From NCBI GenBank assembly GCA_023897205.1, contig JAHWDD010000006.1, positions 62,001 through 126,000 of the forward strand: a stretch of DNA of 64,000 bases. The letters are read 5' to 3'. The notes under the pieces were generated by a model. The model did not search any database and was not told where the DNA came from. It worked only from the letters and a program-made list of their open reading frames with translations. The first letter of the stretch is position 1, and every line of letters begins with the position of its first letter. The translations under genes and the position numbers were made by a program. The DNA is from Exophiala sp. HKRS030 (lineage: Eukaryota; Ascomycota; Eurotiomycetes; Chaetothyriales; Herpotrichiellaceae). Below, piece by piece: positions 32,954 to 44,274 of this stretch.

Positions 32954-34547
32954 TTGGAAACATTCGACATGCAGGAGATCTGGCCTGGTCACAAGATTTG
33001 TGTAGGGATGGGCCTGGGAATTGGTGTTCAACATATATCATTAGAGAGATTAAATCCACGGAATGCGCCATGCCTGGAGCTGCACAAGTGGGTGTTTCGG
33101 TGGACGCCTTATTCGGACGCACTTGAGAACATAGTATCGTTGTACACGGTGTTCTAGAGATGCGATTTCTTTTCGGTTCGACCAGGGTTGAAACAACTGT
33201 GAGTGGTCCCCGTTCAGAGTGAGCTAGGAACCAACAAGAGTACAATTTGGGATGATGTAATTCGGCCCCCAGGAGGCTGCAGACTCTAGGAGGCATCATC
33301 AGGCGTGACAAGAAGGCTATCGAGCCGAACTAAACAATGGCAGTCAGTATGGAGTACGAGTAGAGAAACCAAGTATCGAGGTTATCTTCCCATGTGCAGA
33401 GGCTCCATCCGACCCATTGTGTTGTTCGGGTTGAGATATGATTGCACCCAATATTGGGTTCCGTCGCATCGGTGGCAACGCTTGTCAGAAGCTTAGCCAG
33501 AACATGATACTTAGAAGTCTCGGTAAATGCCCTATAACTCCACATAGCGAGCGTTGGTTAGCCTGAGGCAGATAAACAAGTCTGGGGGCCTGAAAGCATG
33601 AGCATGCGGGCTGGAGATCACCTGCTGTAAGTGCTTCTAGCTCACAGCCTAGCTGTTGTGGGAAGGAGTTGCTAAGTATAACAGTCGGCCATTCTCCGTT
33701 ACTAAGATGATTTGCAGCAGATATCGTCCTAGCAAAAGAACAATCTTCACAATCAGATGGTCTCAAGTTGCGATAGTCTGGATGGCAATGGAGTAGTTTT
33801 CGACTCACGCTGAAAAGGCATGTCCAGTTGGACCGAGGTATGCCATTTGTCAGGGACAAATAGTCCCATCACCAAGGGCATCGTTGCACATTGGTTGGGT
33901 TTGGTAATGCATGCAGATCATACACGACGAAGCGAGGCAAAGGAGGCGGCTGGCACATGGGTTCTCGCTCATCTGCAACAGTGCTGACCCGAGAGAATGA
34001 TACATCTCCTTCCGAAGCACCATCAATTTCACGTCAGTGTTGCGCAGTGCTAGAGCCACTCGAGAGCTGGCTGCTCAGCTCCAAACCGGCTTTAGCAACG
34101 TACCATAATGCTGTGCAAATGGAGCCCATAGTGAAATGGATCGAAAGAGCTCAAATATTGTCATATCACACGCGAGTCTTTCAAACGCTATGGGACTGGG
34201 ATAGGTCGTGAGCGAATGACCACTTCTCAATTCAGAAACCAGAGGCAGAGGCAAAGTTGGTGCTCATTCGGGAAGCCATACACTGTACAGATACTGAGCC
34301 CCATGAGGAGACCTCCGTTGTCGGTACAGTAGAGTGCGTAGATCGAGATAATCAGTGATCAGCACGACAACACCTTCGCTTCAAATAGTTTGTCCGGGAC
34401 GTAGATATAGACATTTGTAGTATTTCGTATTCTTGCCAAGCGGAATCAACAAGGATCATGACATTTTATCAATGTTCGAATATTGACGATCATATTTGAC
34501 TGACGATGACTTCCTCGAGAAACGTGTTCGCATGTCATCTGGACCAC
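32954..34547. other. 1.6-kb region without an intact gene
   Basis: Apart from the doubtful regulator remnant at 33,841-34,211, only short frames without family likeness are seen. It includes the upstream region of the membrane protein. Confidence 0.5.
33841..34211 (-). pseudogene. Possible remnant of a fungal-specific transcription factor
   Basis: On the minus strand, a stretch reading AFERLACDMTIFELFRSIS followed, after a shift, by ALALRNTDVKLMVLRKEMY and SALLQMSENPCASRLLCLAS resembles the helical core of Fungal_trans_2-type regulators. The pieces lie in different frames; an intron of only ~33 nt would be needed to join them. Flanking sequence has stops in all frames and no zinc cluster upstream. 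Either a decayed gene or chance resemblance. Confidence 0.3.
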
Positions 34548-34897
34548 TCAGGCAACCGAGACATCAACTTTGCTTTTATCTAGCACACCCCATCAGGATA
34601 TTTATGAGCAGAGGAACATGACAGGAACTCACAAAAAGCGACATGATCTTTGATATTCTTCGCCTTGTCCTTGGGAGTTGGATAAAACCACGCAGCATCC
34701 TTCAACGTTTTGCCATTCACGGTCAGATCATAGTAGCTGGCGGTTCCCTTCCAGGGGCAGAAAGATTGAGTATCCGAGTTAGTGAAGAGCGACTTGTCAA
34801 TGGCACTCGGTGGGAAGTAGACATTGCCCTCTACCGTCTCGTAAGTGTCGGCGGAGGCAATGACTTTGCCAGACACTTTGGCAGTTGCGGTAGGCAT
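34548..34897 (-). CDS. DUF427 domain protein
   Basis: Exons are 34897-34633 and 34579-34548 (53-bp intron); 98 residues. The start MPTATAKVSGKVIA matches the usual beginning of single-domain DUF427 proteins. Family hallmarks follow: YETVEGNVYFPPSAI, SFCPWKGTASYYDL and AAWFYPTPKDKAKNIKDHVAF. Splicing adds YKSKVDV, the expected end of the domain, where unspliced reading would give an unrelated tail. DUF427 proteins are small soluble beta-barrel proteins of unknown biochemical role, common in bacteria and fungi. Neighbours give no clue to function. Confidence 0.88.
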
Positions 34898-35717
34898 ATC
34901 GAACCACGGAATTGTTGTGAGGAAATTAAGGTGTGAAATGTAAGTAAATACGGAGTATTGAACAATGAAATCAGATTCGGAGTACCAAGGTTGAAGTGTC
35001 AATAAGTACTCGCGCGGGACAAGAGGTAAAATTCAAATTGGTTGAAGAGTTATAGAGTCATCGTCATCATAGAAGGAGACCACGAAGTCGAATGACAAAT
35101 CAACATGGCGTTCTCATTTTATGGGGATCTGATCTGGGGCCAATACTCCAGGCAACGCCTACAATATCTTAAATAGCTTGAGGTCATGATTGGTAAACAC
35201 TTTAATCTATTTGGACCCGTTTTATAAGGTAGATTTGGGGGCCATGCATGATCGGTCAACACGCCAAAGCTTACTGACAATAGTTACTGAGCCTTGTCAT
35301 GCCTCATCTCTCTTCTTTGTAAACATAAGCACGCTGTTTACAGGATATACTTTTCAAGAGATGTCGAAAATGCCTTGTTCTTTGTCCCAAGCCTCTTTTG
35401 GGTAGAGCAAATGCGGGTTAGATATCCCTTGCTTTCATGACTGAGGCATGCTGGCTGAGGTCTCGAAGGGTCTTGGATGAGCATCTCCGCGACTGGCTCA
35501 CTGGCGCTGTCTGCTTTCCTTGGTGGCATTGCTGTATTTGATGTCGCAGACTCTCCGATCGAATAAATCGACGTTCCAGTCTGAGGGGCCCTTCCGGTGC
35601 AATAGTACTTCTCAAAGTCCCAAAGCACGAGCAGCTAGATCCCTCAGAGTGCCTCTTGTCATCGATCACACCAAAAGATGGCGTGTACCACATTCGGTCC
35701 AGGGCAAGATCAATGAT
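34898..35717. other. Intergenic region
   Basis: 820 bp between the DUF427 start and the stop of the next regulator. One TACGGAGTA element lies at 34949-34957, only 52 bp upstream of the DUF427 ATG. No supported gene. Confidence 0.5.
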
Positions 35718-37620
35718 TCAGTCTTTGATAAAATCCATCTCCGCAGTTCCTTGGGACACTCTGGAAACACTCGATTCCTCGATATCTCTCCACAGCTTCA
35801 TCCCATCCGAGTCGTTCGTATATTCAAACCACAAGAAAAGCTTGAGCTTTTCCCTCATACTGTGCCAAGAATTGATATCTAGTTCTCTGCTCAATCGATC
35901 GAGCGTCGTCAGATACCACGGGCGATCGGGAGTACCAATACTAGCGATGGCTCCCATGACAGTAACCCACAGCATCAAATCTGCCGCTTCGTTCCAGCAA
36001 TCCTGCACATCGGGCAAAGATAACTGTTTGATGATGTCTGAAGACAGCCGACCGAACGGAGCTGCAATGGCTGGCAACGGAAACACCACAAGGAAGCTAT
36101 AGACAACAGTACCCAGACGCGTTAGACGACACATCGGATGTTCCTCACCCAGTGCGAGGGCATCAGGCATGAGCTGCATGAGATTATGTTGAACGAAATT
36201 TCTTTGGTCCATCAGTGCACGTTGGATTTGACTCTCAGGACGTTCTTGAACATGGTCGTCCACCGCAAAGGTGTATTGTATCATCCACTTCAGGACGACC
36301 AAAAGTTTGGAGACATCCTCATGTGCGTGCCCAAGCATTTCGGGCAGCACACGAAAGCCCTTTCCTAGGCCAACCAGGGGGTGAGTCTTTCGTGACGCTG
36401 AATTCAGAAGGCTAACCACATCGTCATGCATCATCACGTAAGGCAACATGGGAGGGGAAAGGGTCTGGCAAGCCAGTACGATATCTCCGCTATCAACAGT
36501 CAGAAAGCCACACGCGGAAAGGGATAGAGTTGACGGCACTCACAAGGAGATGGCTTGAGCCAAACCAGGTAACTTAATCTTGCTCAGTCCGCCGCGTAAA
36601 GTCAACATTTTAGCCAGACCTTGAAGGTGTACCTGGACCGTTTCCAGCCGCCCACCATAAACGTGAAGGAGTTGCAAAGTAGTGAGAGGACCTTGCGAGG
36701 GGGCAATCGCAGGTTGGTGGGGTCTGAGGTCGCCATGATATGTGAGAGAGTAGACTGATAGGATATTTTCATCTTCACAGCTCATTGAGTTGTCCTTGAA
36801 TTTCTGGTGGACGCCCCGTATGGTTTCGGTGTAACACTGCATCGTCTCGCGTGACTCCAGAAAGACCGGGGACGGGTAGAAGATTCGATTCCGAGTTAGC
36901 TGGCAAAAGAGAGACGCATGGAATAGCCCTCGATCGCGGAAAGTCATCTGAAGCCATGTCGTGGCGAGAGGGTGGATGGTCTGACCGCCTCCTGGCGGAA
37001 ACATCAGACCCAGGAAGTTTTTGACTAGAATGCATTAACAGCTGTTCAGTACACGGTATATAGGACTATTCACCCTGGTCAAGAACACGGCTGACGAACT
37101 CCGTCGGCAGATCAGAAGGATACGTTCCAAACGGATCATGATGTGTCGATGGCAGCAGCGTTGATAGTGCCGAGTCCGGAAGTATCACAACGTCGCTGTG
37201 AGCTGGTGAGTCTGTGAAAGCTTGCTCACTGCGCTCGTCCTCCGTCTTGGGCGGAGATGTGTCGCTTTCCGGCGAGGTAGAGTCATTCTTGTTGGGTGTT
37301 GCTGGTGCAAGCGCACGGCTTCTGCTCTTCGATATGCTGCTCGTCGAGCGCCGTCTGGTAGCAGCTGGTCGGCCGGGTGAGAGAGATTCAGATCTCTTGT
37401 CTTTCTTCACTCGGCGCCAGTGGAAGTTGGAGGCGTTGGAGCGGACGAGGATTTTGTTCTGGCTGCGCTCGGCTTCAGAAGAAGGAAGCGCGGTCACAAA
37501 TTGAAAGGCTTTCGATGCAGGGCGCGACGCTGCACCGCCCGCACTCTCATCCGACCGACTCTTCACGGCTTTCGCCTCGTGCATATCCTTCTCGTTGTAG
37601 ACATAATCCCCAGGGAGCAA
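35718..37620 (-). CDS. Fungal_trans_2 domain regulator without zinc cluster (tachykinin-family-like)
   Basis: Exons are 37620-37074, 37024-36544 and 36489-35718 (introns 49 and 54 bp); 599 residues. The N-terminus has FQFVTALPSSEAERSQNKI and a run of basic and Ser/Arg residues (~60-105), a layout seen in fungal proteins automatically named tachykinin family. No Zn2Cys6 cluster is present. The C-terminal two thirds resemble PF11951-type fungal-specific factor domains: LATTWLQMTFRDRGLFHASLF, then VQVHLQGLAKMLTLRGGL. Such proteins are presumed nuclear regulators that bind DNA through partners or have lost direct binding. The second intron is read through tt|c, giving Ser-Phe-Gly-Asp. Target genes are unknown. 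Confidence 0.8.
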
Positions 37621-38619
37621 TGTGAAGTGTGTCGAGGAAGGAGGAGCAGCACTCGGGCGCCCGTCTATATGCGCGAGGAGGGAGAAGGGCGGCGGCGACT
37701 AATGATGCATGATGGCGGTGTGTGTTTACAGTGGCACTGGATACTGTAACATTCGAAAAAGAGCAAGGAAGAGGCTCGTGTTCGGTTAAAAATACGGAAA
37801 ATCCTGGACAAGAGAGAGGGAGAGAGAGGGAGAGAGAGATCTTGCTCCCAAGCACCGTCAGTCACAAGGCCACAGCGGGACGAGAGACGGCATTATGACA
37901 TGAGATCGCTCGGATATGGGAATGAATTTAACCAGGCTTTTGACTGGCTGAACCCATCCGGGCATATGATTTCTTGTGTTCAAACAATGGTGGATGATGT
38001 GCCCATTGCTGTGAAAGTGGGTTAAAGAATAGCAAGATTGAGGGGGATATCAATTCCCTCTCCACATGCGCCAATTCAGAAGTACCGGGGACCGGGCAGT
38101 GCGTTTGTTAACCTAGGTAGATTCCTCTCTGGATGTCCCCTAGAACTCCACAGAACTCGCCTGACTCGCTGGGGGCTCACACTCTCAATTCAGCCGAACA
38201 TCTGCCCCGTTGAGTGTCCGAGAAAAAGGACTAGGCGAGAACACTGTCACAACGGAGCTAGCTGGGATTGTCGTAGAGTCAATTTGACAATAGGTTTTGA
38301 AAACTGCATCGGTGTGGTGTGTATGAACACGGGTTGTCCGTATATCTACGGAGTACTGCCTGGATGAGTTGATCCCTACGTGTTCTCCGAACTCCAGACG
38401 CTACGGACATCGCTGAACTCTTTGACAACTCCTGGAAATTGCTCCGTGCGAACATATTGACACATGCGCCGAAGATATCCATCCAAGGAGATATACTCCG
38501 GACTCGTATATGTACTTATCATGCATGTTCCAGAGCGCAGGAAAAAATTCTCAAGTTGCGACACGGCATGTGCTCATCCCAGACATACTTTGTTGAGATG
38601 GAGGGAACTCGCCACTCCG
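37621..38619. other. Intergenic region upstream of the regulator
   Basis: About 1 kb with no supported gene. It includes a GA-rich purine run near 37,811-37,840 and a TACGGAGTA element at 38347-38355. Confidence 0.5.
37811..37840. repeat. GA-rich microsatellite
   Basis: An imperfect (GA)n/(GGGA) purine tract lies about 190 bp upstream of the regulator start, on the transcribed side of its promoter. Confidence 0.8.
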
Positions 38620-39795
38620 TCACAGAGATGGCTTTGCCTTTCCCTGATGCAGGTGTGGAAATACGTGGCGAAGATTGGGCTCTTCGTTGGACGAGCTCGA
38701 CTCGGCCAGGCGGCCTTCGCCTTCGCTTGTTGACGGCGGCGGAGTTGTACTCGTATGGCTAGATAAGTTGCTCTTCTCCAGATCAGATCTCATTCTGTCG
38801 TTGGCCTCACCGGTCAATTTTAGCGATGCATCAATGTCCTTGGTCAGCTTCTCGATTTCATCGTCCAGTATCTCTTGACGGCTCTTTGGCTCCTGTGGCT
38901 CCTGTGGCACCTCTCGGCCTTTCGATGGGTTCGTCCTCTCCCACAGTTCCTCAAGCTCCTCCCGCCAGCCAAGAGCATCTGCGAATCTTCTGACCCCTGC
39001 ATCGCAGTCGCCGAGGATCAGCACATCATCTGGTCGCGAGCCAAGGCCACCTACTTTCTCCAGATTGATGAGAACTCGAGGAGTGTTTTCACTGACAAAC
39101 GCAGGTAGGCTGGCGAATGGCTGGACCGTCAGACTTGTGCCCATGATGATGGCCAGATCAGCCTTTGCTGGGAGACTGCGGCTGCGGAAAAAGGCCTCGG
39201 GCAGTTGCTCGCCAAAGAAAACGATGTCGGGCTTGACGAGACCACCACAGGACTTGTTGATACAGTGCGGAACCTCCTTCTTACCAATTATCTCTTTCAT
39301 CAGGTCATCTGGGTATTCTGTGCGACAATCAATGCACCTTTGCGTGGCGAAGGAACCATGAGCCTCCACGATGAAGTCTCCTGGAACCCCAGCTTCCCGC
39401 TCCAGACAATCTATGTTTTGTGTGAATAGCTTGAGAAGTTTTCCCTTCTTGTGCAACAGGCTGATGAAGGAGTGTGTGATGGTCGGCCGGTATTTACCAG
39501 GGTACAGTTCATGCGCGAGAGTATAGAATGGGTATGGATTGGTGCGGAAGTAGGAGATGTCAAAGACAGCCTCAGCGTAGGGCAGATTTAGACGAGCGAG
39601 ATTGGAGTAGAGGCCCGTATCAGGAGAACGGAAGTCAGGTATGCCTGCGCTCGTACTTATGCCGGCTCCGGTCATGACCACAATATTCTTGACGTTCCTC
39701 TCCTTGATATATCTGGCCACGGCTTCAATGTTTCGCGCATAGAGTGTGGTTGGACGTGTCGATTCGTCTACCGGAGTAGACGACTCATTACCCAT
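38620..39795 (-). CDS. hst2: NAD-dependent protein deacetylase, sirtuin of the Hst2/SIRT2 type
   Basis: Single exon, 391 residues from MGNESS. An upstream in-frame ATG at 40023 would add 76 residues with no sirtuin likeness, so it was not used. NAD-binding signatures GAGISTSAGIPDFRSP and TQNID are intact; the catalytic histidine is in EAHGSF; the zinc knuckle is C-x2-C, about 20 residues, C-x4-C. After the core (~30-290) comes a charged predicted helix (EILDDEIEKLTKDID...) and a Ser/Thr/Pro-rich tail. The short N-terminus and this C-terminal helix are typical of cytosolic Hst2, which removes acetyl groups from histone H4 K16 and other proteins. It shares a 484-bp divergent promoter with COG4. 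Confidence 0.93.
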   Translation of the reverse strand: MGNESSTPVDESTRPTTLYARNIEAVARYIKERNVKNIVVMTGAGISTSAGIPDFRSPDTGLYSNLARLNLPYAEAVFDISYFRTNPYPFYTLAHELYPGKYRPTITHSFISLLHKKGKLLKLFTQNIDCLEREAGVPGDFIVEAHGSFATQRCIDCRTEYPDDLMKEIIGKKEVPHCINKSCGGLVKPDIVFFGEQLPEAFFRSRSLPAKADLAIIMGTSLTVQPFASLPAFVSENTPRVLINLEKVGGLGSRPDDVLILGDCDAGVRRFADALGWREELEELWERTNPSKGREVPQEPQEPKSRQEILDDEIEKLTKDIDASLKLTGEANDRMRSDLEKSNLSSHTSTTPPPSTSEGEGRLAESSSSNEEPNLRHVFPHLHQGKAKPSL

Positions 39796-40279
39796 TTTGA
39801 AGGGACGCTCATGGAGCGGCTTCCAGGTACGGTTTCGATTGCGGCGACCGATGATTGCAGAAAGAACGTAACGGAGGAGACGGGGAATTTCGAGAGAGGG
39901 TCTCGGTCTTGGGTGAGTGTCACTGTGAGGATGCCAGCAAGAAGATACACCAGCAGTATGTAAGGTAGACAGAACAGCAATTGAAGATGTGAAAAAGAAC
40001 AAAAGCGACACTTCACGGCACATGAAATCGAACCCTCGTCATTTTCATCTTCGCTTGAATCAGGAATTTCCCCGCAGCGTGATTTGTCGAATCAGTAATA
40101 TTTATTATTTTTCTTCGCCGTGTTAACAAGTGTCCGACACGTCTCCGGCCCCTGATGAAGATGACGACCCGGACTCGTATTAGGTTTAGCAACGTGTACC
40201 TCACATATCTCTCCTGACAACGCATGGGATCTGTGAGAAGAATTCTGGCTTGTGATAGGCATCAAGTGCGTCCACAGCC
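39796..40279. promoter_or_regulatory. Divergent promoter between sirtuin and COG4
   Basis: 484 bp between two divergent starts. AT-rich around 40,090-40,115. No open frame of interest beyond the N-terminal read-through of the sirtuin frame. Confidence 0.5.
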
Positions 40280-42658
40280 ATGACCACAAATGGCCACGTA
40301 GCCGCTCATGAACCCGGGACGACAGAAACGACAGACATCTACAATGCAAAGTCAGTCTCGGAAATCAAGGAAGTTCTCGCCCACCTGCACAGCAAGGAAG
40401 CACGCGTGACAGTCCAGCTTGATGCGTTGGTCACTGCACAAAAAGACCTGCAGCGAGAACTTGGTCGGCTCGACTTGTTCCGTGCAAATGCCACGGCTCA
40501 AGCCTCCAAAGCCCGGGCAGTCAGCAATGGGATTCTTGCGGACGCGGCTTCAAATGCAAAGCGCATTTCGAACTCTGTCAAGCAGCTTGACCTAGAACAG
40601 GAGAGGGTCAAGGCTACCCTGACTGTTGTCGAACAGGTGGGAGAATTGAAAGCATGTGTGTTGGGTGTCTCGGGATCCATGGGCGCCGCACAGGATTGGG
40701 AGACGGCGGCTGGGTATCTGAGCAGAGCATCCAAGATTCCAAGCGACGTGCTCAATGGTCCTTTTGCTGCCAGGATTGTTCCCACCGCCGAGGTACCTGA
40801 CGCTCCGGCTGTGACACTCGAGGCTGCTTCGGAATCTCTATGCATGCTGTTCTTGAAGGAATTCGAAAAGGCTGTCAAGGACAACGACGGTGCAAGAATC
40901 ACTCGCTTCTTCAAACTTTTCCCCCTCATCAATCGATCAGATGTCGGTCTGGACGTTTACGGTCGTTATGTCTGCCAGGGTGTTGCCTCGCGGGCCCGAA
41001 CCAACCTAAACGCGGGCACCGGAGGAAGTCAAAGCAAAGATGGTTACTTCTATGCAAACGCCCTCACACGGCTCTTCGAGCACATTGCACAGATTATCGA
41101 TGGCCACGGCGGCCTAGTTGAGCGACACTACGGCCAGGGAAAGATGATGCGGGTCATTGAGCGACTCCAAGTCGAGGCTGACCTACAGGGCGGCATCATT
41201 TTGGACACATGGGCCGACGAAAGACGGATCGACCGTCAAATAACCGACATCAAATCGTATGCCTTCACGTTCCTGGTTCAAAGCTTCATGTCCACGCCCC
41301 GGGGCTCGACCGGCACGCCACGGGCAGGCTCTCCCGCACCCGGGCGTGGAAGCGAAGATGAGTCTGTCGACATGAAGCAGGTCGATGCCCTCCTCAACGA
41401 AATGACCCTGATGCTGGGTAAATGGTCTCTCTACACTAAATTCATTTCCGAGAAAAGCTCTGAGCTCGTCACGACGCCCGATGTTGCACAGATGCCAGCA
41501 TTCCTCCTCAATTCCAGCTTGATGAAGAAGGTGCAGGACCGACTGATCTCCCCTTTCAATACGATGACGACGTTCTTCTTCCGCCGCTCTGTCGAGAAAG
41601 CCTTCCAACTCGACGAACAGCCGGCAGGTCTATCTCTGAACCCACACAAACCACTGAACTCGAACCCTCCACACGTCACTTCGGCCATCGAAGATATAAT
41701 GTACATCGCCAACAAAGTGCTCCAGCAATCGTTGGCGACGTCTCAGAGAAGCGTCGTGTCCAATGTCATCCCCACTCTTGGCCGCGTTTTGGGATCCGAC
41801 TTCATCGGCATGGAGCAGCGCAAGATGCGCGACGAGAGCTACCCCAAGGCCGCGGCGCAAGGACAATTGCCACCGGAAGCGACCATTGTCTCCTTTCTAG
41901 TCCTCATCAACAACCTGGACGTGGCAAAGGACTATGTGGAACAGATCGTCGGAGTCCGCGTCCACCCTACGGTCGACTCCCCCCATCGAGCCCTCGCGGA
42001 CTTATTTCCCGAACCCGGCGACGCCGAGTCCGTGGCCGTTACCCTGTCGGCTCTGGCCACGAGCTTCTCGGAAAAGACCAACGAGTTGATCTCGGACGGC
42101 GTCAACGTCGTCTTCCACAACGTCATGAAACCTCGCCTCCGGCCCATCCTGCTGGACGCGTTCCGCGACACTGACTACCAGCTGACCAGGGAACTGCAAG
42201 AACTCGCGCAGGAAATGGACGCCGACGCCGGCGGCGGCGAGTCGGACGCCACATTCACGGACGAGGTCCGCATGCGCTTCCAACTTGGGTGGGACGCCCT
42301 GACGAGGCCCATCGGACGGATCATGACGGAACGCACGTTCGACCAGCTCCTCACCATCGTGGTGACGTACCTCAGCAAGATGATCGAGAAGAGGCTGTGG
42401 ACGTACCACGGTCGCATCAACGAGTCCGGCGCCGCGAGGCTGGAACACGACGTCAACGAGATTGTCAAGGTCGTGGTCAAGGGTCAGAAGTACGGTTTCC
42501 GAGAGGCCTTCCTCCGCTGCAGTCAGATATGCATGATCATGAACATGGACGAGGAAGAGTGGGAGGAATCTATAGCTTCGGGAGGAGACTTCGCCGACAA
42601 GCTCAAGCCCACTGAAAGGATACGAGCTAGGAACATGGTCACGGATGCTACCACCTAA
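40280..42658 (+). CDS. cog4: Conserved oligomeric Golgi complex subunit 4
   Basis: Single exon, 792 residues, normal length for fungal COG4. An N-terminal coiled-coil region (~25-130, EIKEVLAHLHSKEARV onward) is followed by the family core with ARITRFFKLFPLINRSDVGL and YGRYVCQGVASRARTNLN (~205-245), which separates COG4 from COG6 or COG3. A Gly/Ser/Pro-rich insert lies at ~340-360, and helical bundles run to the C-terminus (FGFREAF-like YGFREAFLRC, then KLKPTERIRARNM). The COG complex tethers retrograde vesicles at the Golgi and keeps glycosyltransferases in place. Its 3' half is notably GC-rich and rich in codons ending in C, unlike the cluster genes. Confidence 0.93.
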   Translation: MTTNGHVAAHEPGTTETTDIYNAKSVSEIKEVLAHLHSKEARVTVQLDALVTAQKDLQRELGRLDLFRANATAQASKARAVSNGILADAASNAKRISNSVKQLDLEQERVKATLTVVEQVGELKACVLGVSGSMGAAQDWETAAGYLSRASKIPSDVLNGPFAARIVPTAEVPDAPAVTLEAASESLCMLFLKEFEKAVKDNDGARITRFFKLFPLINRSDVGLDVYGRYVCQGVASRARTNLNAGTGGSQSKDGYFYANALTRLFEHIAQIIDGHGGLVERHYGQGKMMRVIERLQVEADLQGGIILDTWADERRIDRQITDIKSYAFTFLVQSFMSTPRGSTGTPRAGSPAPGRGSEDESVDMKQVDALLNEMTLMLGKWSLYTKFISEKSSELVTTPDVAQMPAFLLNSSLMKKVQDRLISPFNTMTTFFFRRSVEKAFQLDEQPAGLSLNPHKPLNSNPPHVTSAIEDIMYIANKVLQQSLATSQRSVVSNVIPTLGRVLGSDFIGMEQRKMRDESYPKAAAQGQLPPEATIVSFLVLINNLDVAKDYVEQIVGVRVHPTVDSPHRALADLFPEPGDAESVAVTLSALATSFSEKTNELISDGVNVVFHNVMKPRLRPILLDAFRDTDYQLTRELQELAQEMDADAGGGESDATFTDEVRMRFQLGWDALTRPIGRIMTERTFDQLLTIVVTYLSKMIEKRLWTYHGRINESGAARLEHDVNEIVKVVVKGQKYGFREAFLRCSQICMIMNMDEEEWEESIASGGDFADKLKPTERIRARNMVTDATT

Positions 42659-43069
42659 GAATATATACAAAAGCCTGACGCCCACCGAACGTTAAGGACT
42701 TATGTGTTGTACGGATTTCATATGACCAAAGGGCTCTCTACATTTAAGAGTTATGTGATTGAACATTGATCTGATCATTTCACGTGCCATCTTTCTAAGC
42801 ATCAGAGCATAAGCATGCCAACAAAATTGACGCCGGCTCCGGCCCTTGTCGAATGATGCAAACGGCTTTAGTTACACAAAAGGTTGCAAAGATGGCACCT
42901 CAACGCAACCCTGAACTTTTGCCAGTTATCGTTTTGTCTTTTTGCCTTTTTTCATCTCGTCCTCGGAGTTTCCACGCCATAGCCAGCCCCCCATCCCCCA
43001 TTCTTCAACACACCACCAGTGCTTAGGTCAACAAGACTCAACCCTCACCTTGCAAGTCGTCACCTAAAT
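42659..43069. other. Convergent spacer between COG4 and RACK1
   Basis: 411 bp between facing stop codons. No supported feature. Confidence 0.55.
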
Positions 43070-44274
43070 CTATGCGCGAGACATGACACCCCAAGCACGG
43101 ATCTTGTTGTCGGTATATCCGGAGAACAAGGTCTGGCCGTCAGCGGACCACGCCAAGCTGACGCAGTATGGCTCTTGAGACTTCTTGCCCTTCTCGACGT
43201 AGTCGGGCTTGAGTTCGTCGACCTTGTTCTTCTTCTCAAGGTCGAAGATGGTGATGGAGGAGGTGGTGGCAGCACAGAGCCAGTATCGGTTGGGGGAGAA
43301 GACGAGAGCGTGGATCTCATCGCCGGCCTGGAGAGAATAGAGGTGCTTGGACTCGTTCAAGTCCCAGAGCATGGTGGTACCATCCTTGCCACCAGAAGCG
43401 CACAGGGATCCATCGGGGGAGATGGTGACGGTGTTGATGTAGCCGGTGTGGCCGATGTGGTCGGTCTGGATGCGGCAAGATGCGAGTTCCCAAACCTATA
43501 AGCCAAACTTGTTAGCTTCAAAGTGGCAATCACACGAAAATCCATAGCTTTGCGATTATTTGACAGCGTGTTTGCCTCAGTCCGCTGGTGATTAGTTTTC
43601 TCATAGCCAAATGGCTCTGAAGTAGCAAATATATTGATATGCGTAGCATCTTGGGCAAGGGCTGTAGAAGTGTGGGTTCGACTCTTACCTTGACGAGCTT
43701 GTCCCAACCAGCGCTCACGATGACGGGGTTTTGCGGGTTTGGCGAGAAGCGGACGCAGGAAACCCAGTCGGTGTGGCCCTTGTCGGTGATGGTGAATTTG
43801 CAATCGCCCAAAGTGTTCCAGAGCTTGATCGTTCGGTCTCGGGATCCAGACACGATCTGTCTGTTGTCGGCGGAGAAGGAGACTGAGAGAACGTCGTTGG
43901 TGTGGCCGACGAAGGTGCGGGTGGTGTTGCCAGTAGACAGCTCCCACAGTCGCAGAGTCTTATCCCATGAGGAGGAAAGAGCGTAGGCACCATCCGAGGA
44001 GATGACGCAGTCAGAGACGATGTGGGAGTGACCGTGGAGGGATCGCTTTGGGTAACCGTAGGCAGATTCGTCGCGGGTCAAGTTCCAGATGATGAGTGAC
44101 TTGTCTCTCGAGGCAGACAGCAGCATGTTAGGGCTAGGATAGCGGTTAGCGAAAAGTGTTGCGCCAATTTCGACATCGCAGGAAATATACTGACTTCTCC
44201 AAGCTGGTTGCGAGGGAGGTGACCCAGCCGCTGTGGCCCTCAAGAGTACCACGTTGAATGAGTTGTTCAGCCAT
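43070..44274 (-). CDS. cpcB: RACK1/CpcB, ribosome-associated WD40 protein
   Basis: Exons are 44274-44195, 44133-43689 and 43495-43070 (introns 61 and 193 bp); 316 residues, the standard RACK1 length. Seven WD40 repeats run from [19 protein letters not shown] to [13 protein letters not shown], with [21 protein letters not shown] and [11 protein letters not shown] visible. RACK1 binds the head of the 40S ribosome and links translation to signalling; in Aspergillus it is CpcB, affecting amino-acid control and development. Splicing joins GWDKLVK to VWELASCR. The 193-bp second intron is far longer than its neighbours and contains a box C/D snoRNA candidate (see 43572-43658), as the yeast ASC1 intron does. 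Confidence 0.96.
43572..43658 (-). ncRNA. snR24: U24-like box C/D snoRNA inside RACK1 intron 2
   Basis: Read on the minus strand, a terminal stem TTGCC...GGCAA encloses a degenerate box C (AAGATGC), a guide ATATTTGCTACT, box D' CAGA, a C'-like ATGAGA, a second guide with ATCACCA and box D CTGA, which abuts the stem. The first guide is complementary to AGTAGCAAATAT, a conserved large-subunit rRNA stretch that I recall as the U24 target. Yeast ASC1 (RACK1) also carries U24 (snR24) in its intron, so position and sequence agree. Box C is weak (two deviations) and the second guide pairs over a short length. Confidence 0.72.

Noticed and set aside
39796..40023. Upstream start for the sirtuin
   Set aside because: The added 76 residues lack conservation, and MGNESS fits the known short N-terminus of Hst2-type sirtuins.
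42002..42685. Long minus-strand open frame opposite COG4
   Set aside because: It reflects the GC-rich third codon positions of COG4; no recognisable protein.
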